A stretch of DNA of 64,000 nt from Palsa-513 sp050010595 (lineage in GTDB: Bacteria; Actinomycetota; Thermoleophilia; Solirubrobacterales; Solirubrobacteraceae): contig JBEKKS010000003.1 of assembly GCA_050010595.1 (NCBI GenBank), positions 243,886 to 307,885 of the forward strand, read 5' to 3'. Made by a program: the position numbers and the translations under genes. Under the pieces are notes generated by a model. The model did not search any database. It saw only the letters and a program-made list of their open reading frames with translations, and was not told where the DNA came from. Shown here piece by piece: positions 42,835-52,163 of this stretch; position 1 is the stretch's first letter; every line of letters starts with the position of its first letter.

Positions 42835-43566
42835 ATGCCGTGGCCTCGGACCCCTCGCGTTTCCTTGCGCCTGCTCGCCTGCGGCGTGGCGGTGATCGCA
42901 ATGTGTGCGGCAGGGGCAGTGGCACGCGCGACGGCGCAGCAGTCAGCCGCGCAACTGCGGAGCACGGCGCTCGCCGATGCCGACGAACGGGGCTCGGTGC
43001 GTGAAGTCGAGTCGGAGCGAACACGATCGCTTGTGGCGACCTTCACCGAGGATCTGGCGACGCACGACGGCCGCCAGAACATCACGCGCTCTGGTGGCGA
43101 ACAGGCCCACGTGCTGATCGTTGGCGATACGGCCTATGTCGCCGGGAACCGGGCCGCGTTGATTCACTACTTCGGCTTCCCGGCGGCGGTCGCCAGCAAG
43201 ATCGGCGCGCGCTGGGTCAGCATTCCGTCCTCGAGCAGCGCGTACTCCACGGTCGCCGGCGATGCGACGCTCCCTTCGGCAATGACGGCGCTCGCGATCG
43301 CCGGCAAGCTCACCGAGACTGCCCCAACAACAATCAACGGGCAAGCCGTGATCGGCGTCCGCACCAAGGCCTCGATCCCCGGAACATCTCCCGCCACGCT
43401 CGCCGCCACGCTGTACATCTCGCGTGCGAGCGAACCGCTCCCGGTGCGCGCCAGCTACACGTCCAGCAAAGGCGGCAGCGCGACGATCACGCTCAGCAAC
43501 TGGGGCGAGAAAATCGCCTTCACGGCACCGACTAACGCAATACCCCTGAGCCAACTCGAGAAGTAG
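42835..43566 (+). CDS. Secreted LppX/LprG-like protein
   Basis: This 243-residue protein starts at ATG 42835. A signal peptide (LRLLACGVAVIAMCAAGAVARA) precedes a domain with GDTAYVAGNRAALIHYFG, ARWVSIPSSS and the ending LPVRASYTSSKGG..ITLSNWGEKIAFTAP. That pattern (W-x-x-I ... LP-x-R ... FS-x-W/Y-G-x-x-V-x-x-x-AP) occurs in LppX_LprAFG-type proteins, which bind lipids in a half-barrel. The cysteine in MCAAG could be lipidated, though the lipobox is imperfect. The function is inferred from pattern. Confidence 0.65.
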   Translation: MPWPRTPRVSLRLLACGVAVIAMCAAGAVARATAQQSAAQLRSTALADADERGSVREVESERTRSLVATFTEDLATHDGRQNITRSGGEQAHVLIVGDTAYVAGNRAALIHYFGFPAAVASKIGARWVSIPSSSSAYSTVAGDATLPSAMTALAIAGKLTETAPTTINGQAVIGVRTKASIPGTSPATLAATLYISRASEPLPVRASYTSSKGGSATITLSNWGEKIAFTAPTNAIPLSQLEK

Positions 43567-43689
43567 CCCGCTCGACAGGGCGACTCTCGCGTCGAGCTGA
43601 AGCCTCCCAGTGCTCGAGAAGCCGAGCCCGGAACTCGGTGTCTCGATCGATTTCGCTGCCCACAGGTACTTCTCGGTTGCAGGCTGCGC

Positions 43690-44337
43690 CTAGTCGACCG
43701 CTGTCAACTGCTCCCAGCCCTCGCGTAGCAGCTCGTGCAGCGCCTCCGGCGGCTGGGCGCCTGAGACGCCAAGGCGGCGCTCGATCACGAAGGTCGGGAC
43801 GCCGCTTATGCCGAGTTGCGCTGCGGCCTGCTCGTCGGTGCGGACATCCTGCGCAAACCGGTCCGAGCCCAGCATCTCGCGCACCTCATCGGGGTCGATC
43901 CCAACCTCGCGGGCGAGCTCGACCAGTGTGTCGTGGTCGGAGATCAGGCGACCCTCAGTGAAGTAAGCGCTCAGCAGGCGCTCCTTCATCGCGTCCTGCA
44001 GACCATGCATTCCTGCAAGATGCACCAAGCGGTGTCCATCGAAGGTCGTCGACGCGCGGGCGATGTCGAAGCGATAGCCGAGCCCTTCGCCGGCAGCGAG
44101 ATCTGTCACGTGCTGCTCCATCTCTCGCGCGCGCTCGACCGGCAGGCCGTACTTCGCTGCCAGGTGCTCGGCGCGGTCACCGGTGCGCTCGTGCGGTGCC
44201 GCCGGATCGAGCTCGAAGCTGCGCCAGATCACGCGCACCTCGTCCGCGTGCTCGAACTCGGCGAGCGCCTTCTCGAAGCGGCGCTTGCCGATGTAGCACC
44301 ACGGACAGGCGATGTCGGACCAGATCTCGACGTCCAT
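43690..44337 (-). CDS. DsbA-family oxidoreductase, FrnE-like
   Basis: The 215-residue cytoplasmic protein starts at ATG 44337. The N-terminus VEIWSDIACPWCYIGKRRFE has the CPWC redox pair; DGHRLVHLAG and GVPTFVIERRLGVSGAQP complete the FrnE/2-hydroxychromene isomerase-like fold. FrnE proteins are disulfide isomerases linked to oxidative stress. The gene follows a decayed chimeric gene on the same strand. Confidence 0.92.
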   Translation of the reverse strand: MDVEIWSDIACPWCYIGKRRFEKALAEFEHADEVRVIWRSFELDPAAPHERTGDRAEHLAAKYGLPVERAREMEQHVTDLAAGEGLGYRFDIARASTTFDGHRLVHLAGMHGLQDAMKERLLSAYFTEGRLISDHDTLVELAREVGIDPDEVREMLGSDRFAQDVRTDEQAAAQLGISGVPTFVIERRLGVSGAQPPEALHELLREGWEQLTAVD

Positions 44338-44344
44338 GCCCGAT

Positions 44345-44583
44345 CCATGATGGCGGATCGGAGCTCGCCAGGATCGCGCCGAGTCCGATCACGACGAGGA
44401 ATGGCTGCACGAACAGGCCCGACGTGTTGCCGAGCACCGTCGCGAGCGCCGCTCGCCGACCGAGCGCGACGCCTCGACTCACCGTGAACAGCACGCTCAC
44501 GATCGTGCGTCGAGCACGATCATCAGGCTCGCGAGGCACAGCACATAGAGCGCCAGCCAGCGTGCACGGTTGGTCAAAGGCAT
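44345..44583 (-). pseudogene. Chimeric remnant: MFS N-terminus joined to a LysE-family fragment
   Basis: ATG 44583 with AAGGAG upstream begins MPLTNRARWLALYVL and LASLMIVLDA, the first helix of a DHA2-type MFS exporter. One base is then missing, and after TIV the sequence becomes VLFTVSRGVALGRRAALAT..GLGAILASS, a LysE/RhtB translocator segment. This stops at the FrnE-like gene. Both parents are truncated, so no functional product is expected. Confidence 0.65.
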
Positions 44584-44683
44584 CGCTGCCACTCCTTGAT
44601 CGGTTGCCTTGTCTGACCGAGTGCGCGCCGCAAAGTCATCGGCGCCGCGATGAGACAGCGCCGTGAGTGGCGTCTAAGAAGCG

Positions 44684-44956
44684 ATGAGCCCCGCCGATCG
44701 ACGGCCGATCGTTTGTGATGTCGCGACGTGCGCGGGCGATCTGGCGACGGTCGAGGCACTCGCGCGACTCGCGCTCGAGGCGCGACGGCTCGGCCTCGAG
44801 CTGCACCTGGTGCGCCCGTCGAGCGAGCTGCGCGCGCTGATCGCGCTCGCCGGGCTCGACTGTGCATTAGTCGTCGAGGCGGGACGGGAGTCCGAAGAGC
44901 GGAAAGAGGCGCGCCGTGTCGAGGAAGAAGGTGAGCTCGGCGAAGCGCCCGCCTGA
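44684..44956 (+). CDS. STAS-domain protein (90 aa)
   Basis: A short STAS-like fold starts at ATG 44684: PIVCDVATCAGDLATVEALARLALEARRLGLELHLV and ELRALIALAGLDCAL, the usual beta-alpha order. The position normally holding the phosphorylated serine reads CAGDLAT, without a clear serine. The last 90 bases overlap the 3' end of the convergent sigma factor gene. Possibly an anti-sigma antagonist-like or lipid-transport (MlaB-like) protein. Confidence 0.65.
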   Translation: MSPADRRPIVCDVATCAGDLATVEALARLALEARRLGLELHLVRPSSELRALIALAGLDCALVVEAGRESEERKEARRVEEEGELGEAPA

Positions 44957-45829
44957 AGGCTCGTGCACGTGCAGCGCCCACGGCACATAGCCGCCTCCCG
45001 GGTCCGGCTTGTACTGGCCGAACGCCGGGCGACCGTTCGCGCTACCGGCCGCCACCAGGCGCGAGCCGCGACACTCGCTGCCGGGGCCGCTCATCCAGGC
45101 GAGGATACCCGCGCGTCCCGCGAGCCACATGTCGAAGGGTGGCATCGACTGAGTCGCGTCCTCGTGGATGACCTCCGCGAGCGCACCCATGTCGTAGGCC
45201 TCGAACGCAGCGACGTAGCGCGCGAGGAGGTCGTCATCGACGTCCGCGTCACGCTCGGGCAGCTCACTTGCGGCGAGGGTCGTACGGGCGCGCTGCAGCG
45301 CGCTGTTCACCGCTGCAACGCTCGTCTCCAGCAGCTCAGCCGCTTGCGCCGCCTGCCAGCCCAGCACCTCACAGAGGATCAGCGCAGCCCGCTGGCGCGG
45401 CGGCAGCTGCTGCAGCGCAGCGACGAACGCGAGCCTCAGGGTGTCGCGAGCCACTGTCACCTCGGCCGGATCGGGGATCGGCTCGATCCACGTGGCTTCG
45501 GGGCGCTCGTTGAGACTCTCGATGACCGGGGCATGCGCGCCACCAAGGTCCATCGGGCGCACGCGCCGCTCGCGCCCGCCGAGGATGTCGAGACAGACGT
45601 TGGTCGTGATGCGGTAGAGCCAGGAGCGAAGCGCAGCGCGCCCCTCGAAGCGATCGAAGCCGCGCCACGCACGCATGTAGGCCTCCTGCACAGCGTCCTC
45701 GGCATCGAACGGCGATCCGAGCATGCGATAGCAGTAGCCGACGAGCTCGCCGCGATGCGTGGCGAACGATTGCTCCAGCGCGGCCGGCGACGCCACAGCA
45801 CTCTCCACGAGACTCATTCTAGAAGCCAA
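44867..45829 (-). CDS. ECF sigma factor with C-terminal SnoaL-like domain
   Basis: This 320-residue protein (ATG 45829 or 45817) has sigma region 2 (GYCYRMLGSPFDAEDAVQEAYMRAWR) and region 4 (LPPRQRAALILCEVLGWQAAQAAELLETSVAAVNSALQRAR). A C-terminal SnoaL-type domain (FDMWLAGRAGILAWM) follows. This is the SigG/ECF-extension group known in actinobacteria, in which the extra domain replaces a separate anti-sigma factor. Its signal is unknown. The STAS gene converges on it with overlap. Confidence 0.9.
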   Translation of the reverse strand: MASRMSLVESAVASPAALEQSFATHRGELVGYCYRMLGSPFDAEDAVQEAYMRAWRGFDRFEGRAALRSWLYRITTNVCLDILGGRERRVRPMDLGGAHAPVIESLNERPEATWIEPIPDPAEVTVARDTLRLAFVAALQQLPPRQRAALILCEVLGWQAAQAAELLETSVAAVNSALQRARTTLAASELPERDADVDDDLLARYVAAFEAYDMGALAEVIHEDATQSMPPFDMWLAGRAGILAWMSGPGSECRGSRLVAAGSANGRPAFGQYKPDPGGGYVPWALHVHEPSGGRFAELTFFLDTARLFPLFGLPSRLDD

Positions 45830-45850
45830 GACCGCCCGAGCGAGTCGAAA

Positions 45851-46570
45851 TCATCGGTGGCGTTGTCCTAGCTGCGCGGCGGCTGCGCGCGCAGCCAAGG
45901 ATCCCGGCAGATCGTCGGTGATCACGCCGCGGAGAATCGGGACCTCGATGAGCGCTACGTGCTCCGCAGCGAGGAAGTCCCAGACGATCAGCGGGAGACC
46001 GGCCTTCGACGTCTCGGCGATCAAGCCCTCGTCAACGAGCTGTGCCTCCGGCAGGACGATCGTCGCGCCGCACGCCCGGGCGCGGTCGGTGGCGCGAAGG
46101 GCCGAGCCGGCCAAGAGCAGTCCGCATTGCGTCAGCGGCATCGCCGCGGTCAGCTGCGCAACCACCGGCTCGAGAAAAGAGGTGACGATCAGCTCGCTGC
46201 CGGGCGCCGCGAAGTCTGCGAGCAGCGCGACCACCTGATCCACGTAGCCGTCCTCCTTGAGCTCGACGTCGAGGCCGATCCGGCCACGCGCCCAGCTCAG
46301 CACCTCAGCGAGCAGCGGCGGGCGAAAGCCGGTACGCCGTTCGAGCTCGTCGAGCGATCCGGACGCGAGCGTGACGCCGTCCACGTTGTCGTCGTGCAGG
46401 ACCGCGAGCTCGCCGCGACCCGTGCGTCGCACGTCGAGCTCGATCATGTCGGCGCCGAGGTCAGCGGCGAGCTCGAAGGCCGCGAGCGTGTTCTCGACGG
46501 CGCCCGTGTCGTGCACGCCCCGGTGAGCGATCACCAGCGGCCGGCTCAGCTCGGCGTGCGCTACGGACAT
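45851..46570 (-). CDS. Glycerophosphodiester phosphodiesterase family protein
   Basis: It starts at ATG 46570; an in-frame ATG at 46606 is possible. The GDPD barrel signature is LVIAHRGVHDTGAVENTLAAFELAADLGADMIELDVRRT with catalytic His, Glu and Asp, then AVLHDDNVDG. It cleaves glycerophosphodiesters to glycerol-3-phosphate and alcohol. No signal peptide. It is divergent from a binding-protein gene of an ABC importer, which could carry a phosphodiester or polyamine-like substrate. Confidence 0.9.
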   Translation of the reverse strand: MSVAHAELSRPLVIAHRGVHDTGAVENTLAAFELAADLGADMIELDVRRTGRGELAVLHDDNVDGVTLASGSLDELERRTGFRPPLLAEVLSWARGRIGLDVELKEDGYVDQVVALLADFAAPGSELIVTSFLEPVVAQLTAAMPLTQCGLLLAGSALRATDRARACGATIVLPEAQLVDEGLIAETSKAGLPLIVWDFLAAEHVALIEVPILRGVITDDLPGSLAARAAAAQLGQRHR

Positions 46571-46724
46571 CGCATCGGAGCTACACAACTGACACACCAT
46601 GTTCACCGCTGAACAACAAGTTCGCGGGAGGCGGAGTCTAGCTTGGTGCGCGCCGGGCCAGGTAGCCAGTCACCAACGTGACACACGGGCAGCCCGCGCA
46701 TACAACCCACCTCAGAGGAGGCTC

Positions 46725-47903
46725 ATGTTTACTCTTAATCGCGGCCTTGGGGCGCGCCGCGTCAGCACGCGCACGCGTGCACTCGCGTCGATCTCAGCGG
46801 TCGCCGTAACGGCGCTTGCAGCCAGCGGCGCGAGCCTCAGCTTCGCGACCACGCCGGCGCACGCCAGCAGCAGCAACTGGGCCAAGGCCACGTCGGCAGC
46901 GACCGGCGGCGGAATGGCCGCGCTGATCAAGGCGGCCAAGGCCGAAGGCACACTGAACGTGATCGCGCTGCCGAGCAACTGGGCCAACTACGGCCAGGAG
47001 ATCTCGACGTTCGAGCACAAGTACGGGATCACCGTCAACAGCGAGGACCCGAGCGACTCGAGCGCCCAGGAGATCGCAGCAATCCAGACCTCCTCGGGGC
47101 GCAGCTCGGCACCCGACGTGGTCGACGTAGGCCAGTCGTATGCCGTCGCGGGCGCGGGCGAGGGCCTGTTCGCCCCGTACAAGGTCGCGACGTGGACGAA
47201 CATCCCGACGGCCAACAAGGATGCCAACGGCGACTACTACAACGACTACGGCGGATACGTCTCGTTCGGCTGTGACATGAACATCGTCACGACCTGCCCG
47301 ACGACCTGGGCGGCGCTGGAGCAGCCGGCGTACAAGAACGACGTCGCGCTGAACGGCAGCCCCGTCTCGGCCAACGCTGCACTCTCTGCGGTGTGGGCGG
47401 CAGCGCTCAACAACGGCGGCTCGCTCAGCGACATCACGCCAGGCATCACGTTCTTCAAGCAGCTCGAGAGCGACGGGAACTTCAACACGACCGACTGCAA
47501 CGCAGCGAGCCTGATCGAGGCCGGTCAGTGCCCGATCGTCATCAACTGGGACTACCTGAACGTTGCAGGTGCCTGGGGCCTCCCGTCGAGCACCAAGTGG
47601 GAGGTCGTCGACCCGAACGGAACATCGTTCGCGGCCTACTACGACCAGGCGATCAGCAAGACCGCGCCAGACCCCGCGGCGGCGCGGCTCTGGGAGGAGT
47701 TCCTCTACTCGGCGACAGGCCAGAACATCTGGCTCGAGGGCTACGCCCGCCCGGTCGAGCTGGCGGCGATGATCAAGAACGGCACCGTCGATAAGGCGGC
47801 TGCAGCGAAGCTCCCGAAGGTGCAACACGTCGCGACGGCATACCCGACGACGGCGCAGGCCACGGCGGCAGCCACCGCGGTCTCGTCCGGTTGGACGTCC
47901 TGA
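46725..47903 (+). CDS. ABC transporter extracellular substrate-binding protein
   Basis: ATG 46725 follows AGAGGAGG. A signal peptide ends around residue 46 (TTPAHASS). The domain begins GTLNVIALPSNWANYGQEISTFEHKYGI, then DVVDVGQSYA, like PotD/AfuA-type binding proteins. No lipobox cysteine. It is first of a four-gene ABC operon. The ligand is unresolved; Fe3+, polyamine or phosphonate-type are typical for this cluster. Confidence 0.88.
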   Translation: MFTLNRGLGARRVSTRTRALASISAVAVTALAASGASLSFATTPAHASSSNWAKATSAATGGGMAALIKAAKAEGTLNVIALPSNWANYGQEISTFEHKYGITVNSEDPSDSSAQEIAAIQTSSGRSSAPDVVDVGQSYAVAGAGEGLFAPYKVATWTNIPTANKDANGDYYNDYGGYVSFGCDMNIVTTCPTTWAALEQPAYKNDVALNGSPVSANAALSAVWAAALNNGGSLSDITPGITFFKQLESDGNFNTTDCNAASLIEAGQCPIVINWDYLNVAGAWGLPSSTKWEVVDPNGTSFAAYYDQAISKTAPDPAAARLWEEFLYSATGQNIWLEGYARPVELAAMIKNGTVDKAAAAKLPKVQHVATAYPTTAQATAAATAVSSGWTS

Positions 47904-48823
47904 GCACAGCGTCAGCACCGGTGGTATTGGGCGATCCCGCGGCGCCACGGCGCCGCGGGATTCGCCGTCGTGCGCTCAGCTTGCTCGGGGGCTGGTCGGG
48001 GATCATGCCGTTTGGCGCCTACGTGCTGGTGTTCCTCGGCCTGCCGCTCTACATGGTCATTCACGGTGCCCTCACGACCGACGCCGGCAGCCTCACCTTC
48101 GCGAACTTCAACGCGACGTTCAGCTCGCCCCAATACAAGACGGCGTTCGAGAACAGCATCGTCCTCGCCCTGTGGACGTCGGTCGCCGGCGCGGTATTCG
48201 GCGTCTGGCTGGCCGCTGCGGTGATCGCGGCCAAGCCCGGCGGCATGCTCCGCCGGATCGTCTCCAGCGCGTCCGGCGTGCTCGCCTACTTCGCCGGCGT
48301 CCCGCTCGCCTTCGCGTTCGTTGCAGCGCTGGGCAACCTAGGCGTCGCGACCGTGCTGCTGAAGGATCTCGGCATCAACCTCTATGCCCATGGCTTCACG
48401 ATCTCCTCGATCTTCGGCGTCGGGCTGGCCTACGTCTACTTTCAAGTTCCGTTGATGGTGATCCTGATCACACCAGCGCTCGAGGGACTGCGGCCGCAGT
48501 GGCAGGAGGCAGCCCAAAGCCTCGGTGCGACCAAGCTCGCGTACCTGCGCCACGTCGCGGTCCCGGTCCTGGCGCCATCGGTGATCGGAGCGACGTTGAT
48601 CTTGTTCGGCAACGCCTTCTCCGCCTACGCGACCGCACTGGCGCTGGTCGGCAGCACGCTCGCGATCGTCCCGGCGCAAATCGACGACGCGATCAACGGG
48701 AACGTCCTGGTGGGCCAGGATCGCATCGGCCTCGCACTTGGCGTCGAGATGATCTTCGTCATCGTGATCGTGATGGTCGGCTACGGGCTGATTCAGCGCC
48801 GCGCCCGGAGGTGGCTCCAGTGA
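47891..48823 (+). CDS. ABC transporter permease (PotB/CysT type)
   Basis: TTG 47891 lies within the end of the binding-protein gene, giving a 13-nt overlap. Six helices follow an Arg-rich start; the EAA loop is PQWQEAAQSLGATKLAYLRHVAVPV. The C-terminus overlaps the next permease as GTGA. It forms the membrane channel with that subunit. Confidence 0.9.
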   Translation: MDVLSTASAPVVLGDPAAPRRRGIRRRALSLLGGWSGIMPFGAYVLVFLGLPLYMVIHGALTTDAGSLTFANFNATFSSPQYKTAFENSIVLALWTSVAGAVFGVWLAAAVIAAKPGGMLRRIVSSASGVLAYFAGVPLAFAFVAALGNLGVATVLLKDLGINLYAHGFTISSIFGVGLAYVYFQVPLMVILITPALEGLRPQWQEAAQSLGATKLAYLRHVAVPVLAPSVIGATLILFGNAFSAYATALALVGSTLAIVPAQIDDAINGNVLVGQDRIGLALGVEMIFVIVIVMVGYGLIQRRARRWLQ

Positions 48824-49710
48824 GCGGCAGCGCCAGCGGTATCGGGATGTTCAAGGCCGACACGCTGATCGGTGCAGGCACACCGGCCGGCGCCGCGCCG
48901 CCGCGCCGCCGCAGGGCACGTCCGCGGCTCTGGCGCGTCACGATCTTCACACTGGCGGCGATCTTCTTCCTCGGGCCGCTCGTCTGCGCTTTCAAGTTCA
49001 GCCTCGTTGAGGCCAACGGCAACTACGGACTTGGCAACTACGGGGAGATCGTCAGCAACTCGGCGATCCGCTCATCCCTGGTCACATCGCTCGAGATCGC
49101 GGCGATCACCGCAGTCGTAGTCGTCGTGCTGATGCTGCCGACGGTCGTATGGGTGCGACTCCGTAGACCGAAGCTGACGCTGTTGCTCGAGGGCGTCACG
49201 TTGCTGCCGATCGTGATCCCACCCGTAGTGGTCGCGGCAGGCCTCGAGGAGCTGCAGAAGAACGCGCCGAGCTGGGTTGTCAGCCTGGTGTTCAACCACC
49301 CGCTGACCGGGCTCACCCCGTTCTATGTCGTGCTAGCGATGCCATTCACCTACCGCGCGCTCGATACCGGCGTCAGGGCGATCGACCTGCGCACGCTCGT
49401 CGACGCCTCGCGCAGCCTGGGCGCCTCCTGGCTGGAGACACTCGTCCGGGTGATCCTGCCAAACGTCCAAACGGCAGTGCTCGGCGCGATGTTCCTGACG
49501 ATCGCCCTGTGCCTCGGCGAGGTCGTGATCTCCAGCCTCCTGCTCTACACGACGTTCCCCGTCGAGCTGATCCAGGAGAGCCTCAGCGGCACCGCCGGCA
49601 TCTCGGTGGCACTGTCGATCATCACGCTTGCGTTCACGTTCCTGCTCCTGTTCTCGCTGTCATTCGTCGCCAAGCGTCGGCTTGGGGCGACTTCCGCCCG
49701 GGTGATCTGA
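48820..49710 (+). CDS. ABC transporter permease (PotC/CysW type)
   Basis: GTG 48820 overlaps the previous stop. After an alanine/arginine-rich N-terminus, six helices include TIFTLAAIFFLGPLVCAF. The EAA loop is RTLVDASRSLGASWLETLVRVILPN. A longer upstream frame inside the first permease was rejected. Its stop overlaps the ATPase start by one base (TGATG). Confidence 0.9.
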   Translation: MSGSASGIGMFKADTLIGAGTPAGAAPPRRRRARPRLWRVTIFTLAAIFFLGPLVCAFKFSLVEANGNYGLGNYGEIVSNSAIRSSLVTSLEIAAITAVVVVVLMLPTVVWVRLRRPKLTLLLEGVTLLPIVIPPVVVAAGLEELQKNAPSWVVSLVFNHPLTGLTPFYVVLAMPFTYRALDTGVRAIDLRTLVDASRSLGASWLETLVRVILPNVQTAVLGAMFLTIALCLGEVVISSLLLYTTFPVELIQESLSGTAGISVALSIITLAFTFLLLFSLSFVAKRRLGATSARVI

Positions 49711-50753
49711 TGATTCGATTCGAAGCAGTTCAACGCTCCTTCGGCGACGTGGCCGCGCTCGCCGGTCTCGATCTCGAAGTCGAGAAGGGTGAGCTGATCG
49801 CGCTGCTCGGCCCCTCGGGCTGTGGCAAGACGACCGCGCTGCGGATCCTTGGCGGTTTCGACCGGCCCGATGCCGGCCGGCTGTTCGTGGGCGACGTGGA
49901 CGTCACCCACGTGCCAGCGCACAAGCGCGACATGGGCATGGTCTTCCAGGCCTACAGCCTCTTCCCCAACATGGACGTCCGCTCGAACGTTGCCTTCGGG
50001 CTGCGCATGCGCCGTCACGCCAAGGCGACGCGTCTGCAGCGCGCCGATGAGCTGCTGGAGCTCGTCGGGCTCGCGGAGACGGCCGATCGCTACCCGCATC
50101 AGCTCTCAGGCGGCCAGCAGCAGCGGGTCGCGATCGCGCGCGCACTCGCAATCGAGCCGGCGGTGCTGTTGCTGGACGAGCCGCTTGCGGCGCTCGACGC
50201 CCGCGTTCGCATGCAGCTGAGAGGTGAGATCCGCAGCCTCCAGCAGCGGCTCGGGATCACCACCCTGTTCGTCACGCACGACCAATCCGAAGCGCTATCG
50301 ATCGCCGACCGCGTTGGCGTGATGCGCTCCGGCCGCCTCGAGCAGATCGACACGCCCGAGAACGTCTACCGACATCCGGCGACGGAGTTCGTCGCCGAGT
50401 TCGTAGGCGCGATGAATCGGCTTCCCGGGCGGATCGGCGACAACGGCGAAGTGCAGGTGCTCGGTCACCGACTCACAGTCTTGAACCCCAACGGGCATCT
50501 CGGCGGCGCGCTCGTCGACGCGCTGCTGCGCCCAGAGGCTGTCGCCGTCGTCCCCGACGCGGCCGGACCCGGGGAGATCACAGACCGCACGTTCCTTGGT
50601 TCCGTGACGCGACTCGAGGTGACGCTGGACGGCGGCCAGAAGGTGCTGGTCGACTCGCCGGGCCACGATGTGAGCGCGTCGGTCGGCGAGCGCATCGGGC
50701 TGCGAGTGCTCGCCGACTCGGTGATCGTCGCGAGCTCGGGCGCGTCAGCGTGA
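49710..50753 (+). CDS. ABC transporter ATPase (PotA/FbpC type)
   Basis: ATG 49710 starts a 347-residue ATPase. Walker A is GPSGCGKTT, Q-loop VFQAYSLFPNM, signature LSGGQQQR, Walker B LLLDEPLAALD and H-loop VTHD. The C-terminal TOBE domain contains LLRPEAVAV. It completes the importer formed by the three upstream genes. It ends 7 nt before the convergent NDH-2 stop. Confidence 0.94.
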   Translation: MIRFEAVQRSFGDVAALAGLDLEVEKGELIALLGPSGCGKTTALRILGGFDRPDAGRLFVGDVDVTHVPAHKRDMGMVFQAYSLFPNMDVRSNVAFGLRMRRHAKATRLQRADELLELVGLAETADRYPHQLSGGQQQRVAIARALAIEPAVLLLDEPLAALDARVRMQLRGEIRSLQQRLGITTLFVTHDQSEALSIADRVGVMRSGRLEQIDTPENVYRHPATEFVAEFVGAMNRLPGRIGDNGEVQVLGHRLTVLNPNGHLGGALVDALLRPEAVAVVPDAAGPGEITDRTFLGSVTRLEVTLDGGQKVLVDSPGHDVSASVGERIGLRVLADSVIVASSGASA

Positions 50754-50760
50754 GGACCCG

Positions 50761-52110
50761 CTAGCGCCGCACGAGCCGCTCACGCGAGCTCTCGAGCTCG
50801 GCGCGCGCGAGCTCGTCGGGGAGCAGGCTGACGGAGCTGATCAAGCGCTCGTGGCGGTGCTGGGTGAGGAACTCCCAGAACCAGCGCCGAATCACCTCGA
50901 GCCGCTTCTGCCAGTCGACGAGGAACGCGATATGGACGCCAGCCCAGATCAGCCAGGCGGCGAAGCCGGCCACCTGGATGCCGCGCACATCGGCGACCGC
51001 CCAACTGCGTCCGACGATCGCCATGTTGCCCTTGTCGCGGTAGTGAAACGGGCCCGGCGCCGGCCTGTCCTCGAGGCGGCGGCCGATGACATGCGCGACG
51101 TAGGCGCCCTCCTGCAGCGCCGCCTGCGCGACGCCGGGGACCCCGTCGATCGCGACCATGTCGCCGATCGCAAAGACCTCGCCATGCCCAGGCAGCGTGA
51201 GGTCCGCGGCCACCCGCAGGCGTCCGAGGCCGTCGAGTGGGGCGCCCGTCGAGTCGGCCAGCAGCTGCGCGAGTGGCGACGCCCGCACGCCCGCCGCCCA
51301 CAGCACGGTGTGCGTCTCGATTCGCCCCTCGCCGTCGGGGCCCTTGAGCGCAAGCCCGTGAGGGTCGATCGATGTGGCCAGCGTGTTCGTGTGCACCTCC
51401 ACGCCGACGCGTCGCAGCTCGTCCGCGGTCTTGCGCCGCAGCCGCTCGGGGAAGGACGGCAGGACCGCGCCGGTCCCGTCGAGCAGGACGATCCGTGCAT
51501 CCTCGCTGCGAATCGCACGGTAGTGGCCCGCGAGGGTGTGCCGCGAGAGGTAGGCGAGCTGCCCAGCCAACTCGACGCCGGTCGGCCCGGCGCCGACGAT
51601 GACGAAGGTGAGGTAGGCGTCGCGTTCGATGCCCGGATCGATGGTCTCAGCGCGCTCGAACGCGCTGAGGATGCGCGTACGGATCCGGTAGGCATCGTCG
51701 AGCGACTTCATGCCCGGGGCGTCACGCTCCCACTCATCGTGCCCGAAGTACGAGTCGCGCGCACCGGCTGCCACGACGAGCGTGTCGTAGGGCACGGTGA
51801 TCTCCTGCGCAGCGACTGCGCCGACGGTACGCGCGGCGACGTCGATGGCGTTCACCTCGGCCAGCAGAACACGCACGTTCTCACGTCCGACGAAGACGTC
51901 GCGCAGCGCCGGCGCGATCTGACTGCCGGCGAGGATGCCGGTGCTGACCTGGTAGAGCAGGGGCTGGAAGAGGTGATGGTTGACGCGGTCGATCAACGTC
52001 ACATCGACGTCATGTCGCGCCAGGTGCCGCGCTGCCTTGAGCCCGCCAAAGCCGCCGCCGATCACGACGACGCGATGGCGCGCCGCCGTATTCGCAGTGA
52101 CCTCCGTCAT
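50761..52110 (-). CDS. NAD(P)/FAD-dependent oxidoreductase, NDH-2 type
   Basis: ATG 52110 starts a 449-residue enzyme. The FAD motif is VVVIGGGFGGLKAARHLA, the NAD motif FVIVGAGPTGVELAGQLA, and the second FAD motif GEVFAIGDMVAIDG. The C-terminus contains a hydrophobic helix (GFAAWLIWAGVHIAFLV) and amphipathic ends, as in type II NADH dehydrogenases that reduce quinone at the membrane without pumping. It is divergent from nhaA-dsbA with 53 nt between the starts. Confidence 0.92.
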   Translation of the reverse strand: MTEVTANTAARHRVVVIGGGFGGLKAARHLARHDVDVTLIDRVNHHLFQPLLYQVSTGILAGSQIAPALRDVFVGRENVRVLLAEVNAIDVAARTVGAVAAQEITVPYDTLVVAAGARDSYFGHDEWERDAPGMKSLDDAYRIRTRILSAFERAETIDPGIERDAYLTFVIVGAGPTGVELAGQLAYLSRHTLAGHYRAIRSEDARIVLLDGTGAVLPSFPERLRRKTADELRRVGVEVHTNTLATSIDPHGLALKGPDGEGRIETHTVLWAAGVRASPLAQLLADSTGAPLDGLGRLRVAADLTLPGHGEVFAIGDMVAIDGVPGVAQAALQEGAYVAHVIGRRLEDRPAPGPFHYRDKGNMAIVGRSWAVADVRGIQVAGFAAWLIWAGVHIAFLVDWQKRLEVIRRWFWEFLTQHRHERLISSVSLLPDELARAELESSRERLVRR

Positions 52111-52163
52111 AGCCCCATGATGGCAAGACGTGGCCCGCTTGCGCTGTCGTGGAGAATCGACGC

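Noticed and set aside
48172..48819. Extension of the second ABC permease frame into the first permease
   Set aside because: It is Arg-rich shadow sequence; GTG 48820 with stop/start overlap yields the expected length.
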